The position numbers and the translations under genes were made by a program. The notes beneath the pieces were generated by a model. It was not told where the DNA came from. It did no database searches and saw only the letters and a list, made by a program, of their open reading frames with translations. A stretch of DNA of 64,000 nucleotides from Bradyrhizobium sp. CCBAU 53351 (GTDB lineage: Bacteria; Pseudomonadota; Alphaproteobacteria; Rhizobiales; Xanthobacteraceae): NCBI RefSeq assembly GCF_015291745.1, contig NZ_CP030059.1, positions 744,001 through 808,000 of the forward strand, written 5' to 3'. Positions within the stretch are counted from its first letter, which is position 1, and every line of letters starts with the position of its first letter. This document shows positions 35,926 through 43,795 of the stretch, one piece after another.

Positions 35926-36243
35926 CTAAATCCCTTCCTCGTTGAACTTGCTTTCAACGAGCTCGGTGATCGCCGCGAGCGCGGCTTCGGCGTCGGTGCC
36001 GGCGGCGGCGACGGTGATGGTGGTGCCGGGTCCCGCGGCGAGCATCATCAGGCCCATGATCGAGGTGCCGCCGACGGTCTCGCCGCCGCGCGTCACCCAG
36101 ACTTGCGCGTCGAAGCGCTCGACGGCCTGGACGAACTTCGCCGAGGCGCGCGCATGCAGGCCGCGCTTGTTGATGATCAGGAGATCCTTGGAGATCGCGC
36201 CCGCGGGCACGCCTGTCCCCGCTTGTGGCGCGTCGTCGCTCAT
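35926..36243 (-). CDS. ptsH: Phosphocarrier protein HPr
   Basis: A 105-residue HPr with an N-terminal extension of about 18 residues before the normal fold. The phosphorylated histidine is H30 in KRGLHARASAKF, and the regulatory Ser is S61 in GGTSIMGLMML, the site used by HprK. In rhizobia these proteins form a regulatory nitrogen-type PTS without sugar transport. The ATG overlaps the EIIA stop by 4 bases. It is the last gene of a five-gene set read from chvI. Confidence 0.94.
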   Translation of the reverse strand: MSDDAPQAGTGVPAGAISKDLLIINKRGLHARASAKFVQAVERFDAQVWVTRGGETVGGTSIMGLMMLAAGPGTTITVAAAGTDAEAALAAITELVESKFNEEGI

Positions 36244-36641
36244 TTGCCGGCGAGCACCCGGCTGGCGATGGTGACGTATTTGCGGCCCGCTTCCTGAGCC
36301 ATCGCGATCGCGTCCGGCAGCGGACGCTCCTCGCGGACCTTGGCGAGCTTCACCAGCATGGGAAGGTTGATGCCTGCGAGCACTTCGACCTTGGGCCGGC
36401 TCATGCAGGATATTGCAAGGTTCGACGGCGTGCCGCCGAACATGTCGGTGAGGATCGCAACGCCATCGCCGGAATCGACGCGGTTAACCGCCTCGATGAT
36501 GTCGCTTCGACAGAGATCGGAATCATCTTCGGCGCCGATCGTGATCGCTTCGATTTGCTTTTGTGGGCCCATGACATGTTCAAGCGCTGCCTTGAATTCG
36601 TCGGCAAGGCGCCCGTGGGTCACAAGTACTAGACCAATCAT
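36240..36641 (-). CDS. manX: PTS EIIA component of the mannose type (ManX)
   Basis: A 133-residue EIIA-Man fold protein. His9 in MIGLVLVTHGRLADEF is the phosphorylation site, and TDMFGGTPSNLA is the second family signature around the active site. No IIB, IIC or IID component is in the window, so a regulatory role in phosphotransfer is likely, as known for other alphaproteobacteria. The start at 36641 gives the standard N-terminus. Overlap with ptsH implies translational coupling. Confidence 0.94.
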   Translation of the reverse strand: MIGLVLVTHGRLADEFKAALEHVMGPQKQIEAITIGAEDDSDLCRSDIIEAVNRVDSGDGVAILTDMFGGTPSNLAISCMSRPKVEVLAGINLPMLVKLAKVREERPLPDAIAMAQEAGRKYVTIASRVLAGK

Positions 36642-36774
36642 CGGAAAACTCCTCGCGGGCGCTTTTGGTGCACCGCACGAACGCGCCACTTTGACCATCC
36701 AGAGCCCCTGCGCAAGAGGGGATGTTGCGTATCTCCCTGAATCTAGACGGATGGATGAGGGGAGCTGCGCCGGT

Positions 36775-37359
36775 CTATTCGGTCGCGATAGTGGGGTTCA
36801 TATGGTTACCATTTCCCTTCAAACAATCGCCTGAAGGGTTAACGGAAGATGAACTCTTGGTAGTGGTCAAGGCCGCAACAACCAGGGGGAGGGGTGAAGT
36901 GTCGCGGCCGACGGGGATTCGCGGTATTTCGACACCGGAAATGCTGGTTTTCAGGGCTTCCGGCGGCGGCAGGCGCTCGGCGTCCGCGGCGTCGAGATCG
37001 ACCACGAGACCGACGGTCGCATGCTCCACGAAGTCGCAGCGGCGGATCCCGAGACCCCGGATCTCGATCAGGCCCTCAAGGCGGGGCGCGGGGCGGACCT
37101 CAATTTCATCGCCGACTGTCGCCAGATGGACACGGTCATCCCCGACCAGAACGGCCCTGTCGACCACGCCCGAACGTCCCGCCATGATCAAATCAAAGGC
37201 AAGGCGCGACTTGCCGGAGCCCGAGGGCCCGCGGATCAGCACCGCCAGAGGCCCGACCTTGACCGCGGTGGCGTGCACGCTGGGCGAGCCATCGTTCAAG
37301 CTGCCTTCGTTCAAGCTGCCTTCGTTCAAGCTACCTTCGTTCAAGCTATCTTGGCTCAT
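36775..37359 (-). CDS. hprK: HPr kinase/phosphorylase, short alphaproteobacterial type
   Basis: A 194-residue HprK that lacks the N-terminal domain of the Gram-positive enzymes, as is usual in Alphaproteobacteria. Walker A is GPSGSGKS at residues 44-51; the capping Asp region is VGDDRVHL, and the family signature EIRGLGI is present. It phosphorylates Ser61 of HPr, linking metabolic state to the PTS. Its first 25 residues are a run of SLNEG-type pentapeptides encoded by a 15-base tandem repeat, not seen in the family as I know it. Its ATG overlaps the chvG stop by 4 bases. Confidence 0.92.
   Translation of the reverse strand: MSQDSLNEGSLNEGSLNEGSLNDGSPSVHATAVKVGPLAVLIRGPSGSGKSRLAFDLIMAGRSGVVDRAVLVGDDRVHLATVGDEIEVRPAPRLEGLIEIRGLGIRRCDFVEHATVGLVVDLDAADAERLPPPEALKTSISGVEIPRIPVGRDTSPLPLVVAALTTTKSSSSVNPSGDCLKGNGNHMNPTIATE
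37295..37353 (-). repeat. 15-base tandem repeat at the start of hprK, four copies
   Basis: Units beginning TTCAAGCTGCCTTCG on the + strand start at 37295, 37310, 37325 and 37340; the last copies differ by one or two bases. Read on the - strand they encode SLNEG, SLNEG, SLNEG and SLNDG right after the first codons of hprK. Because 15 is a multiple of three, gain or loss of units keeps the frame. Confidence 0.85.
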
Positions 37360-39152
37360 AGCGCCGGCAGTCGCACCACGAAGCGCGCGCCGGCAACTGT
37401 GGGCACGCCCTCGTCATCCGGCGGGCCTGCGCGGTTCTCGGCCCAGATCCGTCCGCCATGGGCGTCGATGATCTGCTTGGAGATCGAGAGGCCGAGGCCG
37501 GAGTTCTGGCCAAAGCCCTGATGCGGACGATCGGTGTAGAAGCGCTCGAAGATGCGCTCCAGCGCGTCGTCGCGAATGCCGGGGCCGTCATCGTCGACCA
37601 CGATCTCGATCTCTCCGCGCACGCGGCGGCAGGTGAGGCGCACCTTGTTGCCGCGCTCGGAAAACGACTGCGCGTTGGAGAGCAGGTTGGAGACCACCTG
37701 CCCGAGCCGTGAATCGTGGCCGGTCACGGCGAAGGTGTCGGTCGGGCTGCGGCCTTCGAGGCGGGTCTCGACCGCGACGTCGTGGCCGAGCTTGGTTTCA
37801 TTGGCAACGGACACCAGCGTCGTCAGCAGGCGGCGCAGATCGACCGGGATCGCATCCTGGCGCTGCAATTCGGCATCGAGGCGGCTGGCGTCGGAGATGT
37901 CGGAGATCAGGCGGTCGAGCCGCTTGACGTCGTGCTCGATCACCTCGAGCAGGCGGGCGCGGCTGTTTTCGTTGCGCGCCAGCGGCAGCGTCTCGACCGC
38001 CGAGCGCAGCGAGGTCAGCGGGTTCTTCAGCTCATGCGCAACGTCGGCGGCGAACATCTCGATCGCCTCGATGCGGCTGTAGAGCGCGCTCGTCATGTCA
38101 CGCAATGCGCCCGAGAGATGGCCGATCTCGTCGCGGCGGCGGGTGAAATCGGGAATCTCGATGCGGGCCTTGATGCGGCGGCGGACGCGCTCGGCGCTGT
38201 CGGCGAGCCGGCGCACGGGCCCGGCGATCGTGCTCGCGAGCAGCAGCGACAGCATGATCATGACGGTGGCCGCGACGCCGCCGACCTTCAGGATGGCGAG
38301 GCGTTCGGCGGTGACCATCTGGTCGATGTCGTCGCCTTGCGTCGACAGCATCAAGGCGCCATGGATCGCGCGCGAGCGCAGCACGGGGACCGCGACCGAG
38401 ACGATCACCTCGCCGCGCACGTTGACCCGCACCATCGAGCGCTTCTGGCCCTGCAGCGCATCGCTCACCTCGGCATAGCCGTTGCCGTTCTCGGGCCCGA
38501 GCTCGCGATAGAGCGGCAGGTCGCCGCGGTTCAGCCAGGTGCGCACCGCGACCATGCCGCGTTCGACGATGCCGGGCTTTTCGGCCGGCGGCGGCAGATT
38601 GTAGCGCAGCACGTTTTCGAGGTTGCGGCTGTCCACCAGCAGGCTGCCGTTCGGATCGTAGATGCGGGCGCGCGTCTTGGTCGGCGAGATCAGCGTGCGC
38701 AGCACCGGCGCGACCCGCTCCGGATTGATCGGGAAGTCCAGCGGCGAATATTCGTCCGAGCCGCCATAGGTCTCGCCCGGCTTGAGGTCGAGCAGCCGGT
38801 CGGGATCGATGGTGATGGCGTTGGTCTGAACCGTGGCGGAGGCCGCGATCGCGCCGGCGATGATCTCGGCCTGAACCAACAGGCTCTGCGCCCGCGCGTC
38901 GATCAGGCCGGCGCGGAATTGCGACAGATAGAGGATGCTGGCGACCAGCGCGACGAGGCCGGCAAGGTTGAGCGAGACGATACGGCGGGTCAGGCTGGAG
39001 AAGGACAGCGCGAAGAAGAACTGACCGGCGCGCTTCAGCCAGTTCAGCGGCCGGAAGCCCTGTGGCTTGTCTTCGGCAAATTGCTGCTGAACGCCGTCGG
39101 ATGTGACATCCCCGGCGCTCCGGTTTGGATCAGGCTGCGTTCGGTCCAGCAA
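37356..39152 (-). CDS. chvG: Sensor histidine kinase ChvG
   Basis: A 598-residue membrane kinase. Membrane segments are at about 58-78 and 286-308, with a periplasmic sensor domain of about 205 residues between them. Next come HAMP (309-362), the dimerisation H-box with H373 in FAADVAHELKNPLTSL, and the ATPase domain with an N-box (NLLSNAQSF), DDDGPGI and GLGLSI. ChvG senses acid or envelope stress, with ExoR as the known periplasmic inhibitor in other rhizobia, and phosphorylates ChvI. The gene overlaps hprK by 4 bases and is separated from chvI by 202 bases that contain a palindromic repeat. Confidence 0.93.
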   Translation of the reverse strand: MLDRTQPDPNRSAGDVTSDGVQQQFAEDKPQGFRPLNWLKRAGQFFFALSFSSLTRRIVSLNLAGLVALVASILYLSQFRAGLIDARAQSLLVQAEIIAGAIAASATVQTNAITIDPDRLLDLKPGETYGGSDEYSPLDFPINPERVAPVLRTLISPTKTRARIYDPNGSLLVDSRNLENVLRYNLPPPAEKPGIVERGMVAVRTWLNRGDLPLYRELGPENGNGYAEVSDALQGQKRSMVRVNVRGEVIVSVAVPVLRSRAIHGALMLSTQGDDIDQMVTAERLAILKVGGVAATVMIMLSLLLASTIAGPVRRLADSAERVRRRIKARIEIPDFTRRRDEIGHLSGALRDMTSALYSRIEAIEMFAADVAHELKNPLTSLRSAVETLPLARNENSRARLLEVIEHDVKRLDRLISDISDASRLDAELQRQDAIPVDLRRLLTTLVSVANETKLGHDVAVETRLEGRSPTDTFAVTGHDSRLGQVVSNLLSNAQSFSERGNKVRLTCRRVRGEIEIVVDDDGPGIRDDALERIFERFYTDRPHQGFGQNSGLGLSISKQIIDAHGGRIWAENRAGPPDDEGVPTVAGARFVVRLPAL

Positions 39153-39199
39153 TGCTTACGCCTGCGTTAGGACAGCTCGTTGAGGGTCCCTGCATCCTA

Positions 39200-39247
39200 G
39201 AGCATGATCCGGAAAAGTGTGCAGCGGTTTTCCGAAGGATCATGCTC
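39200..39247. repeat. Dispersed palindromic repeat in the chvI-chvG gap
   Basis: GAGCATGATCCGGAAAA (39200-39216) is followed by about ten bases and then TTTTCCGAAGGATCATGCTC (ending at 39247), an almost perfect inverted repeat able to form a long hairpin. I recognise this AGCATGATCCGGAAAAGTG element as a common intergenic repeat in Bradyrhizobium and Rhodopseudomonas. Here it lies between chvI and chvG and could lower or uncouple their co-expression. Confidence 0.8.
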
Positions 39248-39354
39248 AAGAAATAATCGAACGTGCGATGATCTCATCGCGCTTGGAGCAATCCCGGTCC
39301 CCATGGAACGAGAACCGGAGATGCTCGTAAGTGTTTGCGAAGGCGCCCGCCGCC

Positions 39355-40056
39355 TCAGGCTTCCTTGAAACGGTAGCCGACGCCGTAGAGCGTCTCGATC
39401 ATCTCGAACTCGTTGTCGACCACCTTGAACTTCTTGCGCAGCCGCTTGATGTGGCTGTCGATGGTGCGGTCGTCGACATAGACCTGGTCGTCATAGGCGG
39501 CGTCCATCAGCGCGTTGCGGCTCTTCACCACGCCGGGACGGGTCGCCAGCGCCTGCAGGATCAGGAATTCGGTGACGGTCAGCGTCACCGGCTCGTTCTT
39601 CCAGGTGCAGGTATGCCGTTCCGGATCCATGCGCAGCAGGCCGCGGTCGAGCGCCTTGGCGTCGTTCTCCTTCGGCGCGACGGTCGGGTCCTTCGGTGCC
39701 GAGCGGCGCAGCACCGCTTTGACGCGCTCGACCAAAAGGCGCTGTGAGAACGGTTTGCGGATGAAGTCGTCGGCGCCCATCTTGAGGCCGAACAGCTCGT
39801 CGATCTCCTCGTCCTTGGAGGTCAGGAAGATCACCGGCAGGTCGGACTTCTGCCTGAGGCGGCGCAGCGTCTCCATGCCGTCCATGCGCGGCATCTTGAT
39901 GTCGAGGATGGCGAGGTCGGGCTGGGTGGTACGGAAACCGTCAAGCGCGCTGGCGCCGTCGGTGTAGGTCATGATGCGGTAGCCTTCGGCTTCCAGCGCG
40001 ATCGAGACGGATGTGAGAATGTTGCGGTCGTCGTCGACCAAAGCGATTGTGGGCAT
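39355..40056 (-). CDS. chvI: Response regulator ChvI
   Basis: A 233-residue OmpR/PhoB-type regulator. The receiver domain (1-120) has the acidic triad at D8-D10, the phospho-acceptor D52 in [14 protein letters not shown], and the conserved Thr and Lys (FLTSKDE, RKPFS). The winged-helix DNA-binding domain (135-230) ends with [12 protein letters not shown] and [11 protein letters not shown]. The start at ATG 40056 ([13 protein letters not shown]) is the family N-terminus. In rhizobia it controls exopolysaccharide, motility, acid response and pckA. It is divergent from the HugZ-like gene. Confidence 0.95.
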   Translation of the reverse strand: MPTIALVDDDRNILTSVSIALEAEGYRIMTYTDGASALDGFRTTQPDLAILDIKMPRMDGMETLRRLRQKSDLPVIFLTSKDEEIDELFGLKMGADDFIRKPFSQRLLVERVKAVLRRSAPKDPTVAPKENDAKALDRGLLRMDPERHTCTWKNEPVTLTVTEFLILQALATRPGVVKSRNALMDAAYDDQVYVDDRTIDSHIKRLRKKFKVVDNEFEMIETLYGVGYRFKEA

Positions 40057-40297
40057 GAGCCTCTGCTTTCTGCTGTCCGTTTGGGTCGTGGCTTGAAACG
40101 GCGAGCAATCCACTGATGCGCCGCATACATGGGTGCCGAAGTCGGCGTTCGAACCTTGTCACCGAGCAATGCAAGCTGGGCTGAAGTGTGACCAAGTTCC
40201 ACGAAATGCAGCAGATTCGCCGCATGTCGACCCATAACCAGGCCCCCGTTTACCCGAAAAAAGGCCCCCCTTGCAACCACCTGAGCCGAGAAAGCCG

Positions 40298-41035
40298 ATG
40301 CAACCGACCCCTGATTTCGACCCCTCAAAGCTCGCCAAATCCCTGCTGCGGCGATCGCGGCAGGGGGCGCTGGCAACCCTCATGGCCGGCAGCGGCGACC
40401 CCTATTGTTCCCTGGTCAATCTGGCCAGCCACCCCGACGGCTCGCCCATTTTGCTGATCTCGGGCCTCGCCGTGCACACCAGGAACATTCTGGCGGACAG
40501 CCGGGTCTCGCTGATGCTGGATGAGCGGGCGGCAGGCGATCCGCTGGAAGGCGCGCGGATCATGCTGTCCGGCCGGGCGGAGCAGGCGGATTCCGAAAGG
40601 GAACTGCTGCAGCGGCGGTATCTCAATGCGCATCCGTCTGCGGAAGGCTTTGTTTCTTTTAAGGATTTCTCCTTTTTCCGGATCCGCCCCACGGGAACCC
40701 ATCTGGTAGCCGGCTTCGGCCGGATCGTCGACCTCAAGCCCGAGCGATTCCTCACGGACCTCACCGGCGCCGAGGATCTGCTGGCGGCGGAGGAGGGCGC
40801 TGTCGACCACATGAATGCCGACCATCGCGAGGCCATGGGCCTCTACGCGACGAAGCTGCTGGGCGCGGCCGCGGGCGACTGGCGCTGCACCGGCTGCGAT
40901 CCTGATGGTCTCGACATGCAGGACGGCCAGATCGCGCTGCGGCTGGACTTTCCGGAGCGGGTCACGGACGGCACCTCGCTGCGCAAGATGCTGGTGCGTC
41001 TCGCTGGCGAAGCGCGCAGCAAGGTGGGCGACTAG
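40298..41035 (+). CDS. HugZ-family pyridoxamine 5'-phosphate oxidase-like protein
   Basis: A 245-residue protein. Residues 10-150 form a split beta-barrel of the PNPOx type (RRSRQGALATLMAGSGDPYCSLVNLA, with VSLMLDER later), and residues 160-240 are a DUF2470-like helical domain with HMNADHREA. HugZ proteins of this layout bind or degrade haem; others bind flavin. No haem uptake genes are nearby, so haem use is only suggested. ATG 40298 is preferred over an upstream TTG because it is a stronger start codon with a GAGAAAG site in front. Confidence 0.82.
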   Translation: MQPTPDFDPSKLAKSLLRRSRQGALATLMAGSGDPYCSLVNLASHPDGSPILLISGLAVHTRNILADSRVSLMLDERAAGDPLEGARIMLSGRAEQADSERELLQRRYLNAHPSAEGFVSFKDFSFFRIRPTGTHLVAGFGRIVDLKPERFLTDLTGAEDLLAAEEGAVDHMNADHREAMGLYATKLLGAAAGDWRCTGCDPDGLDMQDGQIALRLDFPERVTDGTSLRKMLVRLAGEARSKVGD

Positions 41036-41397
41036 GGCGTGTACTCCCGAAATCGAGGTCGGCTCTGAGCGCCGAGCGGAAGTTTTCTGATTGGGTGGAG
41101 CAGTACTGCTGATGACCCGGACCGGAAGTCGCAGCGCTCGCAACATGTGACGCCGTCATTCGCCATGTGGACGGGACTGCGCGAGAGCGCCGTTAAACGC
41201 GCGACCGTTCCTGTCATCCGCCCCGCCGGAGCCGCGCTGCAATTGTCTGCGACAGGCGGCAAACTGACGTGCCAACGTTAGCCCGTATCCGCTGATGCGG
41301 ACTGAACGGACCCGGCGCCCACAAGATCTCGTTTGGCTCGCTTATGATCCGCAGCTCTCGGCGCTTGTTATCCAGGAGAATGTTTCTTGGCAGGCAA
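41036..41397. other. Gene-free stretch after the HugZ-like gene
   Basis: About 360 bases with no reading frame that looks coding on either strand and no clear hairpin or repeat. It marks the left border of the accessory interval between chvI and pckA. Confidence 0.4.
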
Positions 41398-41790
41398 TTA
41401 TCTCAGCCACAGCTTGAGGGGAACCGCCTGACGATCGGGGCATTTCATGGTGCCCGTATAGGAGTCTGACAGTCGTCCACTGTAGGTGCATTCGACGCCG
41501 GCAACCGAGAATGTCGCGTTCAATTGGGATGATGAGTCCGATACCCGAAAACGCATTTCACCGGTCTTCTCCTCCGGGCCATCCTGAGTGCACACCCCGA
41601 TGTGCTTCATCGTTAATGGCCCGGAGTATTCCTTCGTATGGCCGGAAACCGTTTCGGTGACGGTGGCGGTCAACTCCCACTCGCCCAAATGGCCAGAATA
41701 TCCTACGACCTGAAGCGATTGAGCGCTGGCCGGGCTCGCAAGGATGCCCAGAACGATCGGCAGAAAGGCTGCTCTCACGGTGTGTTCCAT
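41398..41790 (-). CDS. Secreted hypothetical protein, 130 residues
   Basis: Not recognised. It has a signal peptide cleaved near ASA-Q (residue 24). The mature domain of about 106 residues is strand-rich (GEWELTATVTETVSG, TGEMRFRVSD, ATFSVAGVECTYSGRLS) with three cysteines, suggesting a small beta-barrel or sandwich in the periplasm. It lies 16 bases after a large secreted TPR protein gene on the same strand and is probably cotranscribed with it. Confidence 0.65.
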   Translation of the reverse strand: MEHTVRAAFLPIVLGILASPASAQSLQVVGYSGHLGEWELTATVTETVSGHTKEYSGPLTMKHIGVCTQDGPEEKTGEMRFRVSDSSSQLNATFSVAGVECTYSGRLSDSYTGTMKCPDRQAVPLKLWLR

Positions 41791-41806
41791 GGCTTTCGCC
41801 GGCTTC

Positions 41807-43390
41807 TCAGCGCTTCGTCAGGAACGCACGCGCCTCGGCAAGCTCGATCCGGGTGCTATCGGCAGCATCGGCGATCGCAACGACCTGGCCGTAGTAGTCC
41901 CGAGCCTTGGCGGAGTCACCGGACTTTTCTGCGGCCTTGGCCGCGCCCACATAGGCGCCGAGTCGGTTTGGCTCCTTCCTCAGGGTTGCCTCAAAGGCGG
42001 CAAGTGCTTCATTGGCATTGCCGCTCTCGAGCAGCATGACTCCATAGAGTTCGCGCGCCGGTCTGAGCACGCCTGGCGTCACTGGATGCTTCTCGGTCTT
42101 GTCCTCGGCATCAGCAGCGGCACTCATCGCCTTCAGCGCATCGTCGCGGTTGCCTTCGGCGTAGAGCAGCCAGGCGGTGGCCACCTGCCGCTGAATGTCG
42201 ACTTGCTGCGACCAATATGCGTCCTTGGCATCGCGCAACTTATCGCGCAGCTCAGCGAGCTTTGCGATGTCAGCCTTGGCGGCTTCAGGATTGCCCGACC
42301 GGGCTGCGCCTAGCGCTCGCGCGAAATGAGTGATCGCCTGGACGTGAGCCAGCGGACTAGGGCGAACCTGAAGCGCCGCCGCAGCCTTCCAATCGCCGCG
42401 CTCCACTGCGTAGCGTGCCGGCGAAGCGGCCTGCGCGTATGGCCCGGCGATGAAAGTCTCGGTGAAGCCGGTGACCGCGTTCATCTCGTCGATAATGGCT
42501 GCGGCTTTCTCATCCTGCCCAAGTTGTAGATAGGCGTAGACCAAATAATCCATAGCGTGCAGCTGATCATGGCCCTCGTTGTCCGCGCTGGCGACACGCG
42601 ATGATTCGACGTTGGAGGCAATCGACTCCTTCCAGTAACCGACGCGCGTAAAGATGTGTGATGGCATGTGCTGGGCATGAGCTGACGCTGGCGCGACCTT
42701 GGCGTAGCGTCGGGCGGCATCAAGGCCTTTCTCGGCGATCGGCGGATAGTCGTAAAGGTGAATCAAGTAATGCGCCACGCCGGGATGTTGCGGCTGGCGT
42801 ATTGCGATCGGCTCCAGGATTGCCGCGCCCTTGAGCTGGTTGGCGTAGGTTTTGTCGGCCGGCGAAGCCGAGGTGTTTAGGGCAAGCGCATAGTAGATCT
42901 GCACTTCGTCATCATTGGGGTAGCGCTGTGCTAATTGCTCCATGGCCTTGGCGTAAGCTTGCATGCGCGTACGGTGATCGACCTTGTCGTAGTCGGCATA
43001 CATAACGCCCAGCGCATCGAGGTAGTCGCGCTCGCGCTGAGTCTTGGCGCCGACACTCTTTCCTTTCGCGATTATGGCCCCGCCCTCGGCGAGGTTCTTC
43101 GCAGGCGTCGGCACATGCGGATTCCACAACAGGCTGAGCGCGATGCCCCAATAGGCAATGCCGCATTCGGGATCGGCCTTAAGTGCATCTTCGAAAACCT
43201 TTTGCGAGGCGCGGTACCAGAACGAGTGCTGGTACAACATTCCCTGGCTAAAAAGCTTCTGCGCTTCCGGTTTGCACGATGTTTCGAAATTCACCGTACC
43301 GAGCTTGTCGTCCGATTGTCCCATTGCTGGTTGCGGGAGCGAAAGTCCAGCCGCCGCTATGGCGGCAACCGCGAATGATTTGTTTTTCAT
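41807..43390 (-). CDS. Secreted TPR-like protein, 527 residues
   Basis: A 527-residue protein with a signal peptide (MKNKSFAVAAIAAAGLSLPQPAMGQ). The mature protein is almost entirely helical with irregular TPR-like repeats; conserved-looking blocks are GIAYWGIALSLLWNP, HPGVAHYLIHLYDYP and HAQHMPSHIFTRVGYWKESI. I recognise the HMPSHIF-type block from uncharacterised bacterial TPR proteins but know no function. It is not of the 42-residue kinesin-light-chain type seen in the other two TPR genes here. It forms a two-gene unit with the small secreted protein downstream. Confidence 0.78.
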   Translation of the reverse strand: MKNKSFAVAAIAAAGLSLPQPAMGQSDDKLGTVNFETSCKPEAQKLFSQGMLYQHSFWYRASQKVFEDALKADPECGIAYWGIALSLLWNPHVPTPAKNLAEGGAIIAKGKSVGAKTQRERDYLDALGVMYADYDKVDHRTRMQAYAKAMEQLAQRYPNDDEVQIYYALALNTSASPADKTYANQLKGAAILEPIAIRQPQHPGVAHYLIHLYDYPPIAEKGLDAARRYAKVAPASAHAQHMPSHIFTRVGYWKESIASNVESSRVASADNEGHDQLHAMDYLVYAYLQLGQDEKAAAIIDEMNAVTGFTETFIAGPYAQAASPARYAVERGDWKAAAALQVRPSPLAHVQAITHFARALGAARSGNPEAAKADIAKLAELRDKLRDAKDAYWSQQVDIQRQVATAWLLYAEGNRDDALKAMSAAADAEDKTEKHPVTPGVLRPARELYGVMLLESGNANEALAAFEATLRKEPNRLGAYVGAAKAAEKSGDSAKARDYYGQVVAIADAADSTRIELAEARAFLTKR

Positions 43391-43795
43391 GATCCAGCTC
43401 CATGGCAGCATTCGAATTCCAACAGAGCGAACTGAAAGGTTATGCCGATTTCATGAGGCCAGCTACCCTTTTCTATTTGGCACTCTCCATGTCTACTTGG
43501 ACTCCAAGGCATGTCAGCGAGATTTACGCTTGTTGTGCTCAGAAGCCGAGACGATCAAGACCGATATTAGCGCCTCCGCCGCGCCACGACCGAAGGTGGC
43601 CCATCAGCGAAGTCGCGCCTCATCTAATGGAGGTCCGCTCATTGGTGCTCGGCGGACTAGATTTGCTCAATCTGAGTTCTTCGCATTTTGACCCATAAGC
43701 GACATGGAAGGATCAAAAGTCTTGCCATACAATGTCCTGTGGGCAGCGGTTGCTCAAGACGGCCCAGCGCAGATTGCATCGCCAGGAGCCGATCA
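43391..43795. other. Intergenic region upstream of the cyclase gene, with a short repeated motif
   Basis: About 400 bases without a convincing gene. It contains GTGGCCCATCAGCGA at 43596-43610, identical to the reconstructed target site of the IS element downstream, and a diverged copy (TTGACCCATAAGCGACATG) near 43688-43706. Confidence 0.5.
43784..43788 (+). promoter_or_regulatory. Ribosome binding site of the cyclase gene
   Basis: AGGAG lies 7 bases before ATG 43796 and decides this start against an ATG at 43688 in the same frame. Confidence 0.7.

Noticed and set aside
36775..37359. HprK as a truncated pseudogene because it has only 194 residues
   Set aside because: Alphaproteobacterial HprK normally lacks the N-terminal domain; Walker A and the EIRGLGI signature are intact.
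41032..41262. Short - strand frame after the HugZ-like gene
   Set aside because: Overlaps the HugZ stop, no ribosome binding site and no recognisable domain.
43402..43698. 98-codon + strand frame upstream of the cyclase gene
   Set aside because: No ribosome binding site, irregular composition, stop inside the repeated motif area; more likely intergenic.
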